Positions 6,791 through 15,898 of a stretch of DNA of 30,465 nucleotides are shown here, one piece after another. The notes under the pieces were generated by a model that saw only the letters and a list, made by a program, of their open reading frames with translations, did no database searches and was not told the origin of the DNA. A program made the position numbers and the translations under genes. The DNA comes from Moraxellaceae bacterium UBA2477. Lineage in GTDB: Bacteria > Pseudomonadota > Gammaproteobacteria > Pseudomonadales > Moraxellaceae. The stretch is from contig DDPD01000039.1 of NCBI GenBank assembly GCA_002342025.1, positions 1 through 30,465 of the forward strand, given 5' to 3'. Positions within the stretch are counted from its first letter, which is position 1; each line of letters starts with the position of its first letter.

Positions 6791-8236
6791 TCAGTGCGTG
6801 CGAGCGATTTCGCCCGAGCGCAATTTAGCCTGATAAATTTTCAGGTCGCGTTTCACCTCGGGCATCAAAATATACAGTCCAATAACATTGGGGATGGCCA
6901 TTAAGAAAATCATGGCATCTGAGAAGTCAATGACGGGGCCTAAGCTCATGCTGCTACCCACCACGGTGCAGGAGCAGAAAAATAGCTTGAAGGCGAGCTC
7001 GACACCTGGCCTCTCACCCGTGATGTACGTTAGCGCTTTGAGGCCATAGTAAAACCAAGAAATCATCGTTGAAAAAGCAAATAGCACAACAGAAACGGCG
7101 AGCACCACGGGGAACCAGGAAACCGCACTGCCAAAGGCGTCGGAGGTGAGTTGCACGCCCGTGAGCTCGCTATCCAAGCGCCCCGTGATGATGATCACGA
7201 GTGCGGTCATGGTGCAAATCACCACGGTGTCGATAAAAGGCTCCAATAAGGCCACATAGCCTTCACTAATAGGATGCTTAGTGCGAGCCGTAGCATGAGC
7301 GATGGCGGCTGAGCCAATGCCGGCCTCATTGGAGAATGCTGCGCGCTTAAAGCCTTGTATCAAAGCCCCCAGAACACCCCCCGTGACCCCCTCGCTAGTA
7401 AATGCGCCCTCGATAATTTTTTCCACGGCATAATCAATATGCTCGATGTTGCTGGCGATAACGAACAAGGCGGCACTAACGTAAAGCAGGACCATAAACG
7501 GCACAATTTTTTCGGCAACGCGGGCAATGGAGCGTGCACCACCAATGATGACGCTGCCCAAAACGAGGGCGATGACTAGGCCAAAAAGCCAGCCTTTGTC
7601 GGCCCACCAACTGCTGCTTCCGCCCGTGACATTGACCACTTGTTGGAACGATTGATTTGCCTGAAACATGTTGCCAGCACCGATGGATCCACCAATACAG
7701 CACAGCGCAAAAAGAACCGCCAAGGCACGTCCAAGGGTACCCATGCCGCGCTGGGCGAGGCCTTTGGTCAGGTAGTACATCGGGCCGCCCGAAATGCTGC
7801 CATCGGCGTACTCATTGCGATACTTCACGGCCAGCGTGCATTCGGTAAATTTCGTTGCCATGCTGAGGAAGCCAGCAAGAATCATCCAGAACGTAGCGCC
7901 TGCGCCACCAATACTGATGGCGACGGCTACCCCCGCAATATTGCCCAAGCCGACAGTGCCAGACAGTGCCATGGATAACGCTTGGAAGTGTGATGCTTCA
8001 CCGGCAGCGTCGCAGTTTTTTGCGCTGTACTTACCCTGAATGAGTCGAATGGAGTGGCCTAATCCGCGCAACTGCAGAAAGCCAAAGTAGCCGGTGAAAA
8101 TAAAACTGGCGATGACTAGCCAGCCTAGAATCAAGGGGAAGGGTGTGCCTGCAAGCTCGATGGGATAAAACAAGGTGGATGAAATGGCATCAGATAGCGG
8201 CGCAATGGCGGCATTGATTTGGGCGTCTAAGCTCAC
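6791..8236 (-). CDS. Sodium:alanine/glycine symporter (AGCS family)
   Basis: This is a Na+-coupled uptake carrier for small neutral amino acids in the inner membrane. The 481-residue length fits the AGCS family (around 450-490), with about ten hydrophobic segments. Family hallmarks are GYFGFLQLRGLGHSIRLI near the N-terminus, ALSGTVGLGNIAGVAVAI (Na+ and substrate site) at about 90-110, SGGPMYYLTKGL, and AAFSNEAGIGSAAIAHATA at about 295-315. The start is GTG at 8236 with AAGGAG 5 bases ahead, a strong site. It ends 103 bp before dapE and begins 33 bp after the mltF stop, so mltF and this gene may share a transcript. The exact amino acid transported cannot be told. Confidence 0.93.
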   Translation of the reverse strand: MSLDAQINAAIAPLSDAISSTLFYPIELAGTPFPLILGWLVIASFIFTGYFGFLQLRGLGHSIRLIQGKYSAKNCDAAGEASHFQALSMALSGTVGLGNIAGVAVAISIGGAGATFWMILAGFLSMATKFTECTLAVKYRNEYADGSISGGPMYYLTKGLAQRGMGTLGRALAVLFALCCIGGSIGAGNMFQANQSFQQVVNVTGGSSSWWADKGWLFGLVIALVLGSVIIGGARSIARVAEKIVPFMVLLYVSAALFVIASNIEHIDYAVEKIIEGAFTSEGVTGGVLGALIQGFKRAAFSNEAGIGSAAIAHATARTKHPISEGYVALLEPFIDTVVICTMTALVIIITGRLDSELTGVQLTSDAFGSAVSWFPVVLAVSVVLFAFSTMISWFYYGLKALTYITGERPGVELAFKLFFCSCTVVGSSMSLGPVIDFSDAMIFLMAIPNVIGLYILMPEVKRDLKIYQAKLRSGEIARTH

Positions 8237-8269
8237 AGGGACTCCTTAAAGTGCCTGCGGGCTAAAGGC

Positions 8270-9745
8270 TCACTGGGTGAGTCGGCCCGGCAGGGTAATG
8301 TCGTAATCGAGTTGAGCCACACGCTGTTGATCGCGCTCGGCATCGTGATTCAGTGCGATGGCATCATAATAGCGACGGACCTGTTGAACATAGTGCAAAG
8401 CTTGCTTTACATCGGGAGCTGGCTTGCCGGCGGCACGATTGTGTTGCGCTAAGGACACTAAGTTGCGGGAAACGTCTAGCCAGCTGTTGGGGTCGCCTTG
8501 TAGTTTACGCGTGAGTTTTCGCGCTGCAATCATATGGCCAGGGCCCATGTTATAGGCTGCCAATGCCATCCAAGTACGGTCAGGCTCTTGCACGCTGGCG
8601 GGGAGCTTAGACAAGATCTGTTTGAAGTAAGCGGTGCCGCCTTGGATGCTGTCTTTAGGTAGCGTGCGGTTTTTGACGCCCATCAGCTTTGCCGTGTCTT
8701 GCGTCAGCATCATCAGGCCTTGTACGCCGGTCGGGGAAATCGCGTTCTGATCCCAGTGCGATTCTTGGTAGGAGATGGCGGCCAATAAACGCCAATCTAA
8801 ACCGTGCTGCGCGCTTTGCTTTTCAAACTCACGCTGATATCGCGGAAGCCTGACGGAAATATCTTTTTGGAAGCTTTTTGCACCATAGCGATTAAAGGCA
8901 TTGCCGGTGCCATAAAAAGCTGCGAGACGCTCCAGTGTGCCGTCAGACTGCTTGCGTGTTAAAAAATTTTGGGCCGCTTGATACAGGCTTTCGTCGGCAG
9001 ATTTCAAGAATACCCATGCCACGGCATCGCTCTTAGCAAACGACAAGCCGTCACGAAGATTAGGGAATAAGGGGCGATAAGCGTCGAATTCCTGATCGGT
9101 CATGCCGACGTAATCAATTTTGCCTTGGTCTAGCAGGGTGAGCAGGTCCAAGCCGTCGCCTTCCTTGAATTCCACGAGACGAACGCCCTCAACATCGGTA
9201 AGGGCGCTGCGTAATCGTTTCGCTTCACTGCTGCCCGCAATGACCGCAATGGTGCTCTGGCGCAAATCGTCTAAAGAGGTCGGCTGAAAGCGATCTGTGC
9301 GTTGAATTAATTGTTGCTCAAGCTCAACCAGCGGTGCACTGACACGCAAACGGTTCAAGCGCTGGTCGTGCGCGGCATGAACAGTAAGCGCTAACTGCGC
9401 GTGATTACGACGCACCGAGTGTAAAACTTGCTGATCATTGTTGACGGGGTCAATGACAAGTTTGACGCCGAGTTCGTTGGCAAACTGTTGAGCCAATTCG
9501 AACTGTAAACCATGCACATTGCCATCGCGCTGATAGAACGTGGTGGGGCTGCTGACGCCAACTAAATGCAATTCGCCCGAATTGCGAACTTGCTGCAAGG
9601 TGTTGAGGGAGGGTTGCAGGGCCATGCTGCCGGCCGCCAAAGATAAGCCTAGCGTCACGCGGAGGTGGCGTGAATTCAGTCTTTGCAGCTGCTGCATCAG
9701 TTTCCGATGCGGTCGCAGGCGCTTTTTGGAGCGGGCGTTAGTCAT
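8270..9745 (-). CDS. mltF: Membrane-bound lytic murein transglycosylase F
   Basis: MltF cleaves peptidoglycan glycan strands, leaving 1,6-anhydromuramic ends. The 491-residue protein begins with a very basic segment, then a hydrophobic stretch at about residues 28-45 that may be a signal sequence; no lipobox Cys is seen. A periplasmic solute-binding-like domain (SBP family 3) covers about 55-290, and a C-terminal SLT lysozyme-like domain follows. The catalytic Glu is residue 328 in ISYQESHWD, followed by SPTGVQGLMMLT and the later AAYNMGPGH motif. The gene is divergent from purL across a 241-bp gap, an arrangement also found in pseudomonads. Confidence 0.94.
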   Translation of the reverse strand: MTNARSKKRLRPHRKLMQQLQRLNSRHLRVTLGLSLAAGSMALQPSLNTLQQVRNSGELHLVGVSSPTTFYQRDGNVHGLQFELAQQFANELGVKLVIDPVNNDQQVLHSVRRNHAQLALTVHAAHDQRLNRLRVSAPLVELEQQLIQRTDRFQPTSLDDLRQSTIAVIAGSSEAKRLRSALTDVEGVRLVEFKEGDGLDLLTLLDQGKIDYVGMTDQEFDAYRPLFPNLRDGLSFAKSDAVAWVFLKSADESLYQAAQNFLTRKQSDGTLERLAAFYGTGNAFNRYGAKSFQKDISVRLPRYQREFEKQSAQHGLDWRLLAAISYQESHWDQNAISPTGVQGLMMLTQDTAKLMGVKNRTLPKDSIQGGTAYFKQILSKLPASVQEPDRTWMALAAYNMGPGHMIAARKLTRKLQGDPNSWLDVSRNLVSLAQHNRAAGKPAPDVKQALHYVQQVRRYYDAIALNHDAERDQQRVAQLDYDITLPGRLTQ

Positions 9746-9841
9746 TAATGACCTGGCTTTGGCGCACTGATTAAAGTGCCGTTGGTTGAACTTTAGACAG
9801 CCAAGCCTTCTTTGTCTAGATTGGCCGGATGAGTAGTGTCT

Positions 9842-9856
9842 TATTGTCTGACAATA
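9842..9856. promoter_or_regulatory. 15-bp palindrome between mltF and purL
   Basis: TATTGTC, one T, GACAATA is a perfect 7-1-7 dyad, about 130 bases upstream of the purL start and 96 from the mltF start. A dimeric regulator could bind it and control either gene. It does not resemble the enteric PurR box, and no regulator can be assigned. Confidence 0.3.
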
Positions 9857-9914
9857 TGGTGCTTGGAGAGGCGGTTTTGTCGCGATGAATTACGCGTCGC
9901 TAGCGCAAAGTCGA

Positions 9915-9929
9915 CGCCCGAAACGGGCG
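9915..9929 (+). promoter_or_regulatory. GC-rich hairpin upstream of purL
   Basis: CGCCCG AAA CGGGCG forms a perfect 6-bp stem with a 3-base loop, followed by GATTTT. It lies 10 bases before the possible purL -10 element, so it would overlap the -35 area. It may be an operator-like dyad or a leftover terminator; there is no convincing T tract. Confidence 0.3.
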
Positions 9930-9938
9930 GATTTTCGC

Positions 9939-9944
9939 TACAAT
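9939..9944 (+). promoter_or_regulatory. Possible purL -10 box
   Basis: TACAAT lies 42 bases before the purL ATG and resembles the sigma-70 -10 consensus. The region 17 bases upstream is occupied by the GC-rich hairpin and has no good TTGACA, so the promoter would depend on other contacts or an activator. Confidence 0.35.
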
Positions 9945-9986
9945 AACGGCAACTTTTATTCCTCCCGATGCTCCGCGAGACCATTC

Positions 9987-12900
9987 ATGCTGATTTTGTC
10001 TGGCGCGCCTGCGCTGTCTGCTTTTCGTCAAAACCGCCTTTTGCAAGACCTGCAAGCTGAATTTCCCGCGCTAACAGCACTAAGCGCGCGTTGGCTGCAC
10101 CTGGTAGAGACCGACTTAAGCGAAGCCCCAGCGCAACTGCAGGCCCTGCTGACCTATGGTGATGCGCTATCAGCCGATGGTGCAGATACGGGGCGCGTGG
10201 CCGTCGTAGTGCCACGCCCTGGCACGATCTCTCCGTGGTCATCGAAGGCGACGGATATTGCGCGCAATACTGGGCTGACCGATGTGCGCAGAATTGAACG
10301 CGCCACGGCCTACTGGCTGGCCGGTGCCGAAGCACTGAGCGCCGCCGAATGGCAAGCACTGACCGCGAAGCTGCACGATCGCATGACGGAAGTGGTTCTT
10401 GATTCGGCTGAAGCAGCGAGCGTGTTGTTCACGCATGAAGCGCCGCGCGCTTTGGCATCGGTCGATATTCTCGGCGGTGGTCGCGAAGCGCTGGTCACTG
10501 CTAATCGGGAACAGGGCTTCGCGCTCAGCCCGGACGAAATCGATTATCTGGTCGACAACTTCACCCAGCTCGGTCGCAACCCCAACGACATCGAGCTGAT
10601 GATGTTTGCGCAGGCGAACTCCGAGCACTGCCGTCACAAGATTTTCAATGCCTCGTGGACCATCGACGGCAAGCCCGCGCCCAAGTCGCTGTTCGGCATG
10701 ATCAAAAACACCTACGAGAATTACAGTACCGACATCCTCTCTGCCTACAAGGACAACGCAGCGGTGATCGTCGGTCATAATGCCGAGCGCTTCTACCGCG
10801 TCGGCGGTGACACCACCTACGGCTTCAGCCAAGAGCCGGTGCACATTCTGATGAAGGTGGAGACGCATAACCACCCAACAGCCATTTCGCCATTCCCCGG
10901 CGCATCCACCGGTTCCGGCGGTGAGATTCGCGATGAAGGCGCGACCGGTCGCGGCGGCAAGCCGAAGGCGGGTCTCACCGGCTTCACCGTGTCGAACCTG
11001 AACATCCCCGGTTTCGAGCAGCCTTGGGAAAAGCCCTACGGCAAGCCCGGCCGCATCGTTACCGCGCTGGACATCATGATTGATGGCCCGCTCGGCGGCG
11101 CGGCGTTCAACAACGAATTCGGCCGTCCGGCGCTGTGCGGTTATTTCCGCAGCTTCGAGATGACGGTGAACGGTATTAATGGCGCGGAAGTGGCGGGCTA
11201 TCACAAGCCCATCATGATCGCTGGCGGCTACGGCAACATCCGTGAAGATCATGTGCAGAAGAGCACGATTCAGCCCGGCAATCTGCTGATTGTGCTCGGT
11301 GGTCCGGCGCTGCTGATCGGCCTCGGTGGTAGCGCGGCATCGTCGATGGCCAGCGGTGCCAGTGCCGAGAATCTCGATTTCGCCTCGGTGCAGCGCGACA
11401 ACCCGGAGATGGAGCGGCGCGCGCAGGAAGTCATCGACACCTGCTGGAGCATGGGCGCGAACAACCCTATCGTGGCGATTCACGATGTCGGTGCGGGCGG
11501 TTTGTCGAACGCGATGCCGGAGCTGGTCAACGATCATGAACTGGGTGCGACGCTGAACCTGCGTGCCATCCCCAGCCTGGAGTCGGGCATGGCGCCGGTG
11601 GAAATCTGGTGCAACGAGGCGCAGGAACGCTATGTGCTGGCCATCGAGCCGGACAGTCTGGCGCTGTTCCAGTCCATCTGCGAGCGTGAGCGGGCGCTGT
11701 TTGCCGTGCTCGGCGAAGCGACGGAAGTACGCCACCTGACCGTGGCTGATCCGCAGTTCGGCAACAACCCGGTCGACATGCCCATGCAGGTGCTGCTCGG
11801 CAAGACGCCGAAGATGCAGCGCAGCTTCGAGCGCAAGGCCCTGGCGCAGCCGGCCTTCAATGCCGAGGGCATCACGCTGGCCGATGCCGCCGCGCGCGTG
11901 CTGCGCTTGCCTGCGGTGGCGTCCAAGCAATTCCTTATCACCATCGGCGACCGCTCGGTGACCGGCCTCGTGGCTCGCGAGCAGATGGTCGGTCCCTGGC
12001 AGGTGCCGGTGGCCGATGTCGCCGTGACCGCGACCGGCTTCAAGACCGAGACTGGCGAGGCCATGGCGATGGGCGAGCGCACGCCGGTGGCCATCCTCAA
12101 TGCGGCGGCTTCGGCCCGCCTCGCCGTGGGCGAGACCATTACCAACATTGCTGCGGCGCGTATCAACAAGCTCTCTGACATCAAGCTGTCGGCGAACTGG
12201 ATGGCGGCGGCGGGTGCCGGCAAGCAGGATGAAGATCTGTTCGATGCCGTGCATGCAGTTGGCATGGAGCTGTGCCCGGCGCTGAACCTGACCATTCCGG
12301 TCGGCAAGGACTCCATGTCCATGCGCACGGTCTGGGAAGAGGGCGCTGAGAAGAAGGCCGTGACCTCGCCGATGTCGCTGGTGGTCACCGGTTTCGCGCC
12401 GGTGAGCAATGTTCGCCACACGCTGACGCCGCAACTGCGCACCGACAAGGGCGCGACCACACTGCTGCTGATTGACCTCGGTCGCGGCCAGAACCGCCTC
12501 GGTGCGTCGGCGCTGGCTCAGGTTTATGGACAGACTGGTTCGGTGCCGGCCGATGTGGACAGCCCAGCGCTATTGCAGGATTTCTTTGACGGTATCCAGA
12601 CACTGAATGCGACCGGCAAACTGCTGGCGTATCACGACCGTGGCGACGGTGGCTTGTTTGCGACGCTGGCGGAGATGGCCTTCGCCGGTCGCAGCGGCAT
12701 CCGCGCGGATCTGACCCGTTTAGGTGATGACACGTTAGCCGTGTTGTTCAACGAAGAGCTGGGCGCTGTGGTGCAGGTTCGTAGTCCTGATGCCGGTGCT
12801 GTGCAGGCTGCGTTTGTCGGTACCTCGCTAGCCGGGCACGTCCACGCCATCGGCACGCTCAGTGGCGATGACACGCTGCACTTTGTGAAAGCCGGTGCCG

Positions 12901-13880
12901 AGCTGCTCACGCTGGACCGCGCCGAAGCTCAGCAGCTCTGGGCCGAAACCAGCTATCGCATTCAGGCGCTGCGCGACAACGCCGACTGTGCGCAGGAAGA
13001 GTTCGCGGCACTGGCAAGCCCCGCTGCGCCAGAAAACGCAGGTCTCAGTGTCAAACTAAGCTATGACCTGAACGACAACATCGCTGCACCGTTCATCACC
13101 AGCGGCGTGCGTCCGCGCGTGGCTATCCTGCGCGAACAGGGCGTTAACGGTCATGTCGAAATGGCCGCCGCGTTTGACCTCGCCGGCTTCACCGCGATTG
13201 ATGTGCACATGAGCGACCTGATTGCCGGCCGCGTCGATCTTGCCAGCTTCAAAGGCCTCGTTGCCTGCGGCGGCTTCTCTTACGGCGATGTGCTCGGTGC
13301 CGGTGGTGGTTGGGCCAAGACCGTGCTGTTCAACGAGCGCGTACGCGAACAGTTCGCCACCTTCTTTACGCGTCCGGATACTTTCTCGCTGGGTATCTGC
13401 AACGGCTGCCAGATGCTGTCGCAGCTGAAAGAGCTGATTCCTGGCGCTGATCTGTGGCCGCGTTTTGTGCGCAACCGCAGCGAAGTTTTCGAAGCGCGCA
13501 CGGCGCTGGTGGCAGTGCCAGCATCACCGTCGATCTTCCTAGCCGGCATGGCCGGTTCGCATATGCCGATTGCCGTCGCTCATGGCGAAGGTCGCGCGCA
13601 TGACAGCGCCGAGAATTTGCAGGCACTGGCTGGCAGCGGCTTGGTCGCGCTCGGCTGGGTCGATGGCCAGGGCCAGCGCACGCAGCAGTATCCACTCAAC
13701 CCCAATGGCTCGCCGTTCGGTATCGCCGGGGTGACCTCGGCCGATGGTCGTGCCACCATCATGATGCCGCATCCGGAGCGCGTGTTCCGCGCCATCCAGC
13801 ACAGCTGGCGTCCGGACGAGTGGCTGGAAGATGGCCCGTGGGCGCGCATGTTCCGCAACGCCCGCCAGTTCGTCGGCTGA
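9987..13880 (+). CDS. purL: Phosphoribosylformylglycinamidine synthase
   Basis: PurL converts FGAR, glutamine and ATP to FGAM in purine synthesis. The single-chain 1297-residue form is of the usual proteobacterial size (about 1295). The ATG at 9987 (MLILSGAPALSAFRQNRLL) matches the family N-terminus; an upstream in-frame ATG at 9885 would add 34 unrelated residues. Domains in order: FGAR-AT N-terminal domain with PRPGTISPWSSKATDIA, linker with MFAQANSEHCRHKIF, two AIRS-like repeats (VETHNHPTAISPF, GDRSVTGLV), and a C-terminal class I glutaminase with Cys1138 in LGICNGCQM and the His/Glu of MMPHPERVF. From about 10500 to 12700 the codons are visibly more GC-rich than in neighbouring genes. Confidence 0.97.
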   Translation: MLILSGAPALSAFRQNRLLQDLQAEFPALTALSARWLHLVETDLSEAPAQLQALLTYGDALSADGADTGRVAVVVPRPGTISPWSSKATDIARNTGLTDVRRIERATAYWLAGAEALSAAEWQALTAKLHDRMTEVVLDSAEAASVLFTHEAPRALASVDILGGGREALVTANREQGFALSPDEIDYLVDNFTQLGRNPNDIELMMFAQANSEHCRHKIFNASWTIDGKPAPKSLFGMIKNTYENYSTDILSAYKDNAAVIVGHNAERFYRVGGDTTYGFSQEPVHILMKVETHNHPTAISPFPGASTGSGGEIRDEGATGRGGKPKAGLTGFTVSNLNIPGFEQPWEKPYGKPGRIVTALDIMIDGPLGGAAFNNEFGRPALCGYFRSFEMTVNGINGAEVAGYHKPIMIAGGYGNIREDHVQKSTIQPGNLLIVLGGPALLIGLGGSAASSMASGASAENLDFASVQRDNPEMERRAQEVIDTCWSMGANNPIVAIHDVGAGGLSNAMPELVNDHELGATLNLRAIPSLESGMAPVEIWCNEAQERYVLAIEPDSLALFQSICERERALFAVLGEATEVRHLTVADPQFGNNPVDMPMQVLLGKTPKMQRSFERKALAQPAFNAEGITLADAAARVLRLPAVASKQFLITIGDRSVTGLVAREQMVGPWQVPVADVAVTATGFKTETGEAMAMGERTPVAILNAAASARLAVGETITNIAAARINKLSDIKLSANWMAAAGAGKQDEDLFDAVHAVGMELCPALNLTIPVGKDSMSMRTVWEEGAEKKAVTSPMSLVVTGFAPVSNVRHTLTPQLRTDKGATTLLLIDLGRGQNRLGASALAQVYGQTGSVPADVDSPALLQDFFDGIQTLNATGKLLAYHDRGDGGLFATLAEMAFAGRSGIRADLTRLGDDTLAVLFNEELGAVVQVRSPDAGAVQAAFVGTSLAGHVHAIGTLSGDDTLHFVKAGAELLTLDRAEAQQLWAETSYRIQALRDNADCAQEEFAALASPAAPENAGLSVKLSYDLNDNIAAPFITSGVRPRVAILREQGVNGHVEMAAAFDLAGFTAIDVHMSDLIAGRVDLASFKGLVACGGFSYGDVLGAGGGWAKTVLFNERVREQFATFFTRPDTFSLGICNGCQMLSQLKELIPGADLWPRFVRNRSEVFEARTALVAVPASPSIFLAGMAGSHMPIAVAHGEGRAHDSAENLQALAGSGLVALGWVDGQGQRTQQYPLNPNGSPFGIAGVTSADGRATIMMPHPERVFRAIQHSWRPDEWLEDGPWARMFRNARQFVG

Positions 13881-13886
13881 CCTTTC

Positions 13887-14222
13887 GTGGCAGATAGGCT
13901 GAGCGACCTGCTCAAGCTCACGGTCTATGTGCCGGCCAGCCACCTCGAAGCGGTCAAGGATGCGCTCTTTGCCGCTGGGGCTGGGCGGGTCGGTGGCTAT
14001 GACCGCTGTTCCTGGCAGGTGCTGGGCGAGGGCCAGTTTCGTGCCTTGCCCGGTGCTCAGCCCTTTGTTGGCGCTGTCGGTGTGCAAGAGTCAGTGGCGG
14101 AATACCGAGTTGAGATGGTCTTGGCTCGCAGCCTGCTTACCGAGGTGGTGGCCGCATTAAAAGCGGCTCATCCCTATGAAACGCCCGCATTTGATGTGGT
14201 GGCGCTCATCGATACCGATTAA
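13887..14222 (+). CDS. YqfO-like (NIF3 C-terminal-like) small protein
   Basis: This 111-residue protein resembles the stand-alone YqfO domain, a CutA/PII-like ferredoxin fold found inserted in some NIF3 proteins; its function is unknown. Characteristic stretches are TVYVPASHLEAVKDALFAAGAG, split around GYDRCSWQVLGEGQFR, then PFVGAVG, EYRVEMVL and AAHPYETPAFDV at the end. Similar roughly 105-residue proteins occur in Pseudomonas. The start is taken as GTG at 13887, 6 bp after the purL stop, because no in-frame ATG precedes the conserved strand; the ribosome site is weak, so coupling to purL is likely. Family assignment is good; a role is not inferred. Confidence 0.82.
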   Translation: MADRLSDLLKLTVYVPASHLEAVKDALFAAGAGRVGGYDRCSWQVLGEGQFRALPGAQPFVGAVGVQESVAEYRVEMVLARSLLTEVVAALKAAHPYETPAFDVVALIDTD

Positions 14223-14324
14223 GTCTGGTTATTGTTGCCTTTCAGGTTGCCCAAATGCCAGTTTTCACGGTAAAAAGGGCCAACTGCTAGTCATACCTTT
14301 CAGCAGACCAAGGATATTTCTCGT

Positions 14325-15350
14325 ATGACTGAGCGCACCGATGCGCCCATTCTCCTCCGTCTCGCCTATCAAGCCATGCTCAAGGCTGGCTTGCCCGTGG
14401 ATGCTATTCTGTTGCAGGCGCGTGTTTCCCCTGCGTGGTTGGATGTGGAGTCGCCGGAACGTACGCCGTTTGCGGGTCAGGCGAGATTCTGGAGAGCCTT
14501 AGAGGAAATATCTGGCGATCCGCATATCGGCTTGCACTTAGGTGAAAATTTGCCGGTGTATCGTGGCCAAGTGCTGGAGTATTTAATTTCGTCCAGCCCG
14601 ACCTTTGGGGAGGGCTTGCAACGTGCCTTGGCCTATCAGCGCTTATTGAGCGACGCCATTACGTCTCGTCTAGTCTTAGACGGTGAGCAATGTTATCTCG
14701 CGGATATCGCTGATGCTGCCAAGATGCGGCATTTTGCCGAAGCTCTGGTGATGGGCGTAATCCGCTTTTTTGGGTCGCTAACCGATGGTCACTTTAAGCC
14801 ACTCGCGGTGCATTTCACCCATGTTGAAGGCGCTCCGCCCGAGGAATATTTGCGAGTGTACGGTTGCCCCGTGACCTTGGGTTGTCGTGAAAATCGTGTC
14901 TACTTTAATCCGTCGGTATTGCAGCATCAGGTTTGGCATGCAGAGCCAAGCCTGCTGCGCTTGCATGAAAAAATGGCGAACGAAAAGCTCGCTGAGCTGG
15001 CGCGACTCGATCTTGTCGGTGCGGTTAAACGCGCGATTGGTGAAACCTTGGAATCGGGTAACACCACACTGGAAGCTGTGGCGCAACGTATTGGTATGCC
15101 GGCACGTCGCTTGCGTACCGAGCTTGAGGAAGCGGGAACCAGCTTTAATCAGGTTATGGCGGACTATCGCTCGCGTCTCGCCCGCCGCCTGTTGGCACGC
15201 ACGGACGAGAGCATTGAGCAGATCGTTTACCTCACCGGTTTTGCCGAACCAAGCACGTTCTATCGTGCTTTCAAGCGCTGGACCAACGAAACGCCCATCG
15301 AGTACCGCAAGCGCAAGCGGGAAGAGCTGGCAGGGCTTGAGCCCGCTTAG
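14325..15350 (+). CDS. AraC-family transcriptional regulator
   Basis: This is a cytoplasmic DNA-binding regulator of 341 residues. The first about 220 residues form an Arabinose_bd-type N-terminal domain as in OruR/ArgR-like regulators (RFWRALEEISGDPHIGLHLG, GCPVTLGCRENRVYF). The C-terminal 100 residues are the paired AraC helix-turn-helix domain, with the second helix marked by IEQIVYLTGFAEPSTFYRAF and the closing RWTNETPIEYRKRKR. ATG at 14325 has AAGGA 10 bases upstream. It lies 102 bp after the YqfO-like gene and overlaps the convergent DUF962 gene by 4 bp. Regulators of this type often respond to amino acids or fatty-acid-derived ligands, but the target here is unknown. Confidence 0.9.
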   Translation: MTERTDAPILLRLAYQAMLKAGLPVDAILLQARVSPAWLDVESPERTPFAGQARFWRALEEISGDPHIGLHLGENLPVYRGQVLEYLISSSPTFGEGLQRALAYQRLLSDAITSRLVLDGEQCYLADIADAAKMRHFAEALVMGVIRFFGSLTDGHFKPLAVHFTHVEGAPPEEYLRVYGCPVTLGCRENRVYFNPSVLQHQVWHAEPSLLRLHEKMANEKLAELARLDLVGAVKRAIGETLESGNTTLEAVAQRIGMPARRLRTELEEAGTSFNQVMADYRSRLARRLLARTDESIEQIVYLTGFAEPSTFYRAFKRWTNETPIEYRKRKREELAGLEPA

Positions 15351-15841
15351 GGCTGCTGGTCTTCTAGGATGGCATCGCGCAGCTCGCGACGCAGGCCGAG
15401 CAGGAACAAGACTTCTGCCGTGACAAACAGCGGGCCTATCGCTAAACCACTCATGTCATCCACAAAAGCCGGTTTACGCCCTTCAAAGTAATGGCCGATA
15501 AACTGAATAATCCAGCCCACCACGAAGCTGCCGACACTGATCATGAGCCATTCTTGCGTCGGCAGTGCCGCGATTTGCGTGCCGATGACTACGCTGCCTG
15601 TCATCAATGCTGCCATGATCAAGCCCAGTCCGATATCTAAGCGCAGGTAGAACACGATGCTGGCTGCGGCTAAGGCCATGGCGGCTGATAGTGTGACGCC
15701 GTTGACCGTTAGCGCGAGTTTGGCGAGTAGGGCCGCGACGGAAATCACAATAATGGGAATACCAATGATGTGGGTGATGACGTTGCGCGGGTTGCGATGG
15801 TAGCTAGCGTATAGCGCGAGATGTTGTACGAGGGTTTTCAT
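15347..15841 (-). CDS. DUF962 / Mpo1-like membrane protein
   Basis: This 164-residue integral membrane protein belongs to the DUF962 family, related to yeast Mpo1, a dioxygenase that acts on 2-hydroxy fatty acids. Family marks are an N-terminal YASYHRNPRNVITHIIGIP, where two conserved His residues lie, and WIIQFIGHYFEGRKPAF with another His, plus about four hydrophobic segments. ATG at 15841 is chosen because GGAG lies 6 bases upstream; a TTG at 15853 would add 4 residues. It is convergent with the AraC gene, the two stop codons sharing TTAG. Dioxygenase function is an inference from the family. Confidence 0.85.
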   Translation of the reverse strand: MKTLVQHLALYASYHRNPRNVITHIIGIPIIVISVAALLAKLALTVNGVTLSAAMALAAASIVFYLRLDIGLGLIMAALMTGSVVIGTQIAALPTQEWLMISVGSFVVGWIIQFIGHYFEGRKPAFVDDMSGLAIGPLFVTAEVLFLLGLRRELRDAILEDQQP

Positions 15842-15854
15842 GGCTGTCTCCAAA

Positions 15855-15871
15855 GCTGAGGGTGTCTCAGC
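15855..15871 (-). promoter_or_regulatory. Small hairpin before the DUF962 start
   Basis: GCTGAG, GGTGT, CTCAGC is a perfect 6-bp stem with a 5-base loop, 14 bases upstream of the DUF962 ATG and touching its ribosome-site region. In mRNA it could influence translation initiation; it could equally be chance. Confidence 0.3.
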
Positions 15872-15898
15872 AGTATTGACGATGCTGCGTGGACTGAC

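Noticed and set aside
10239..12434. Very long reverse-strand open frame of 731 codons inside purL
   Set aside because: It is antisense to purL, rich in Arg, His and Gly, without a recognisable domain. It arises from the GC-rich codon pattern of purL.
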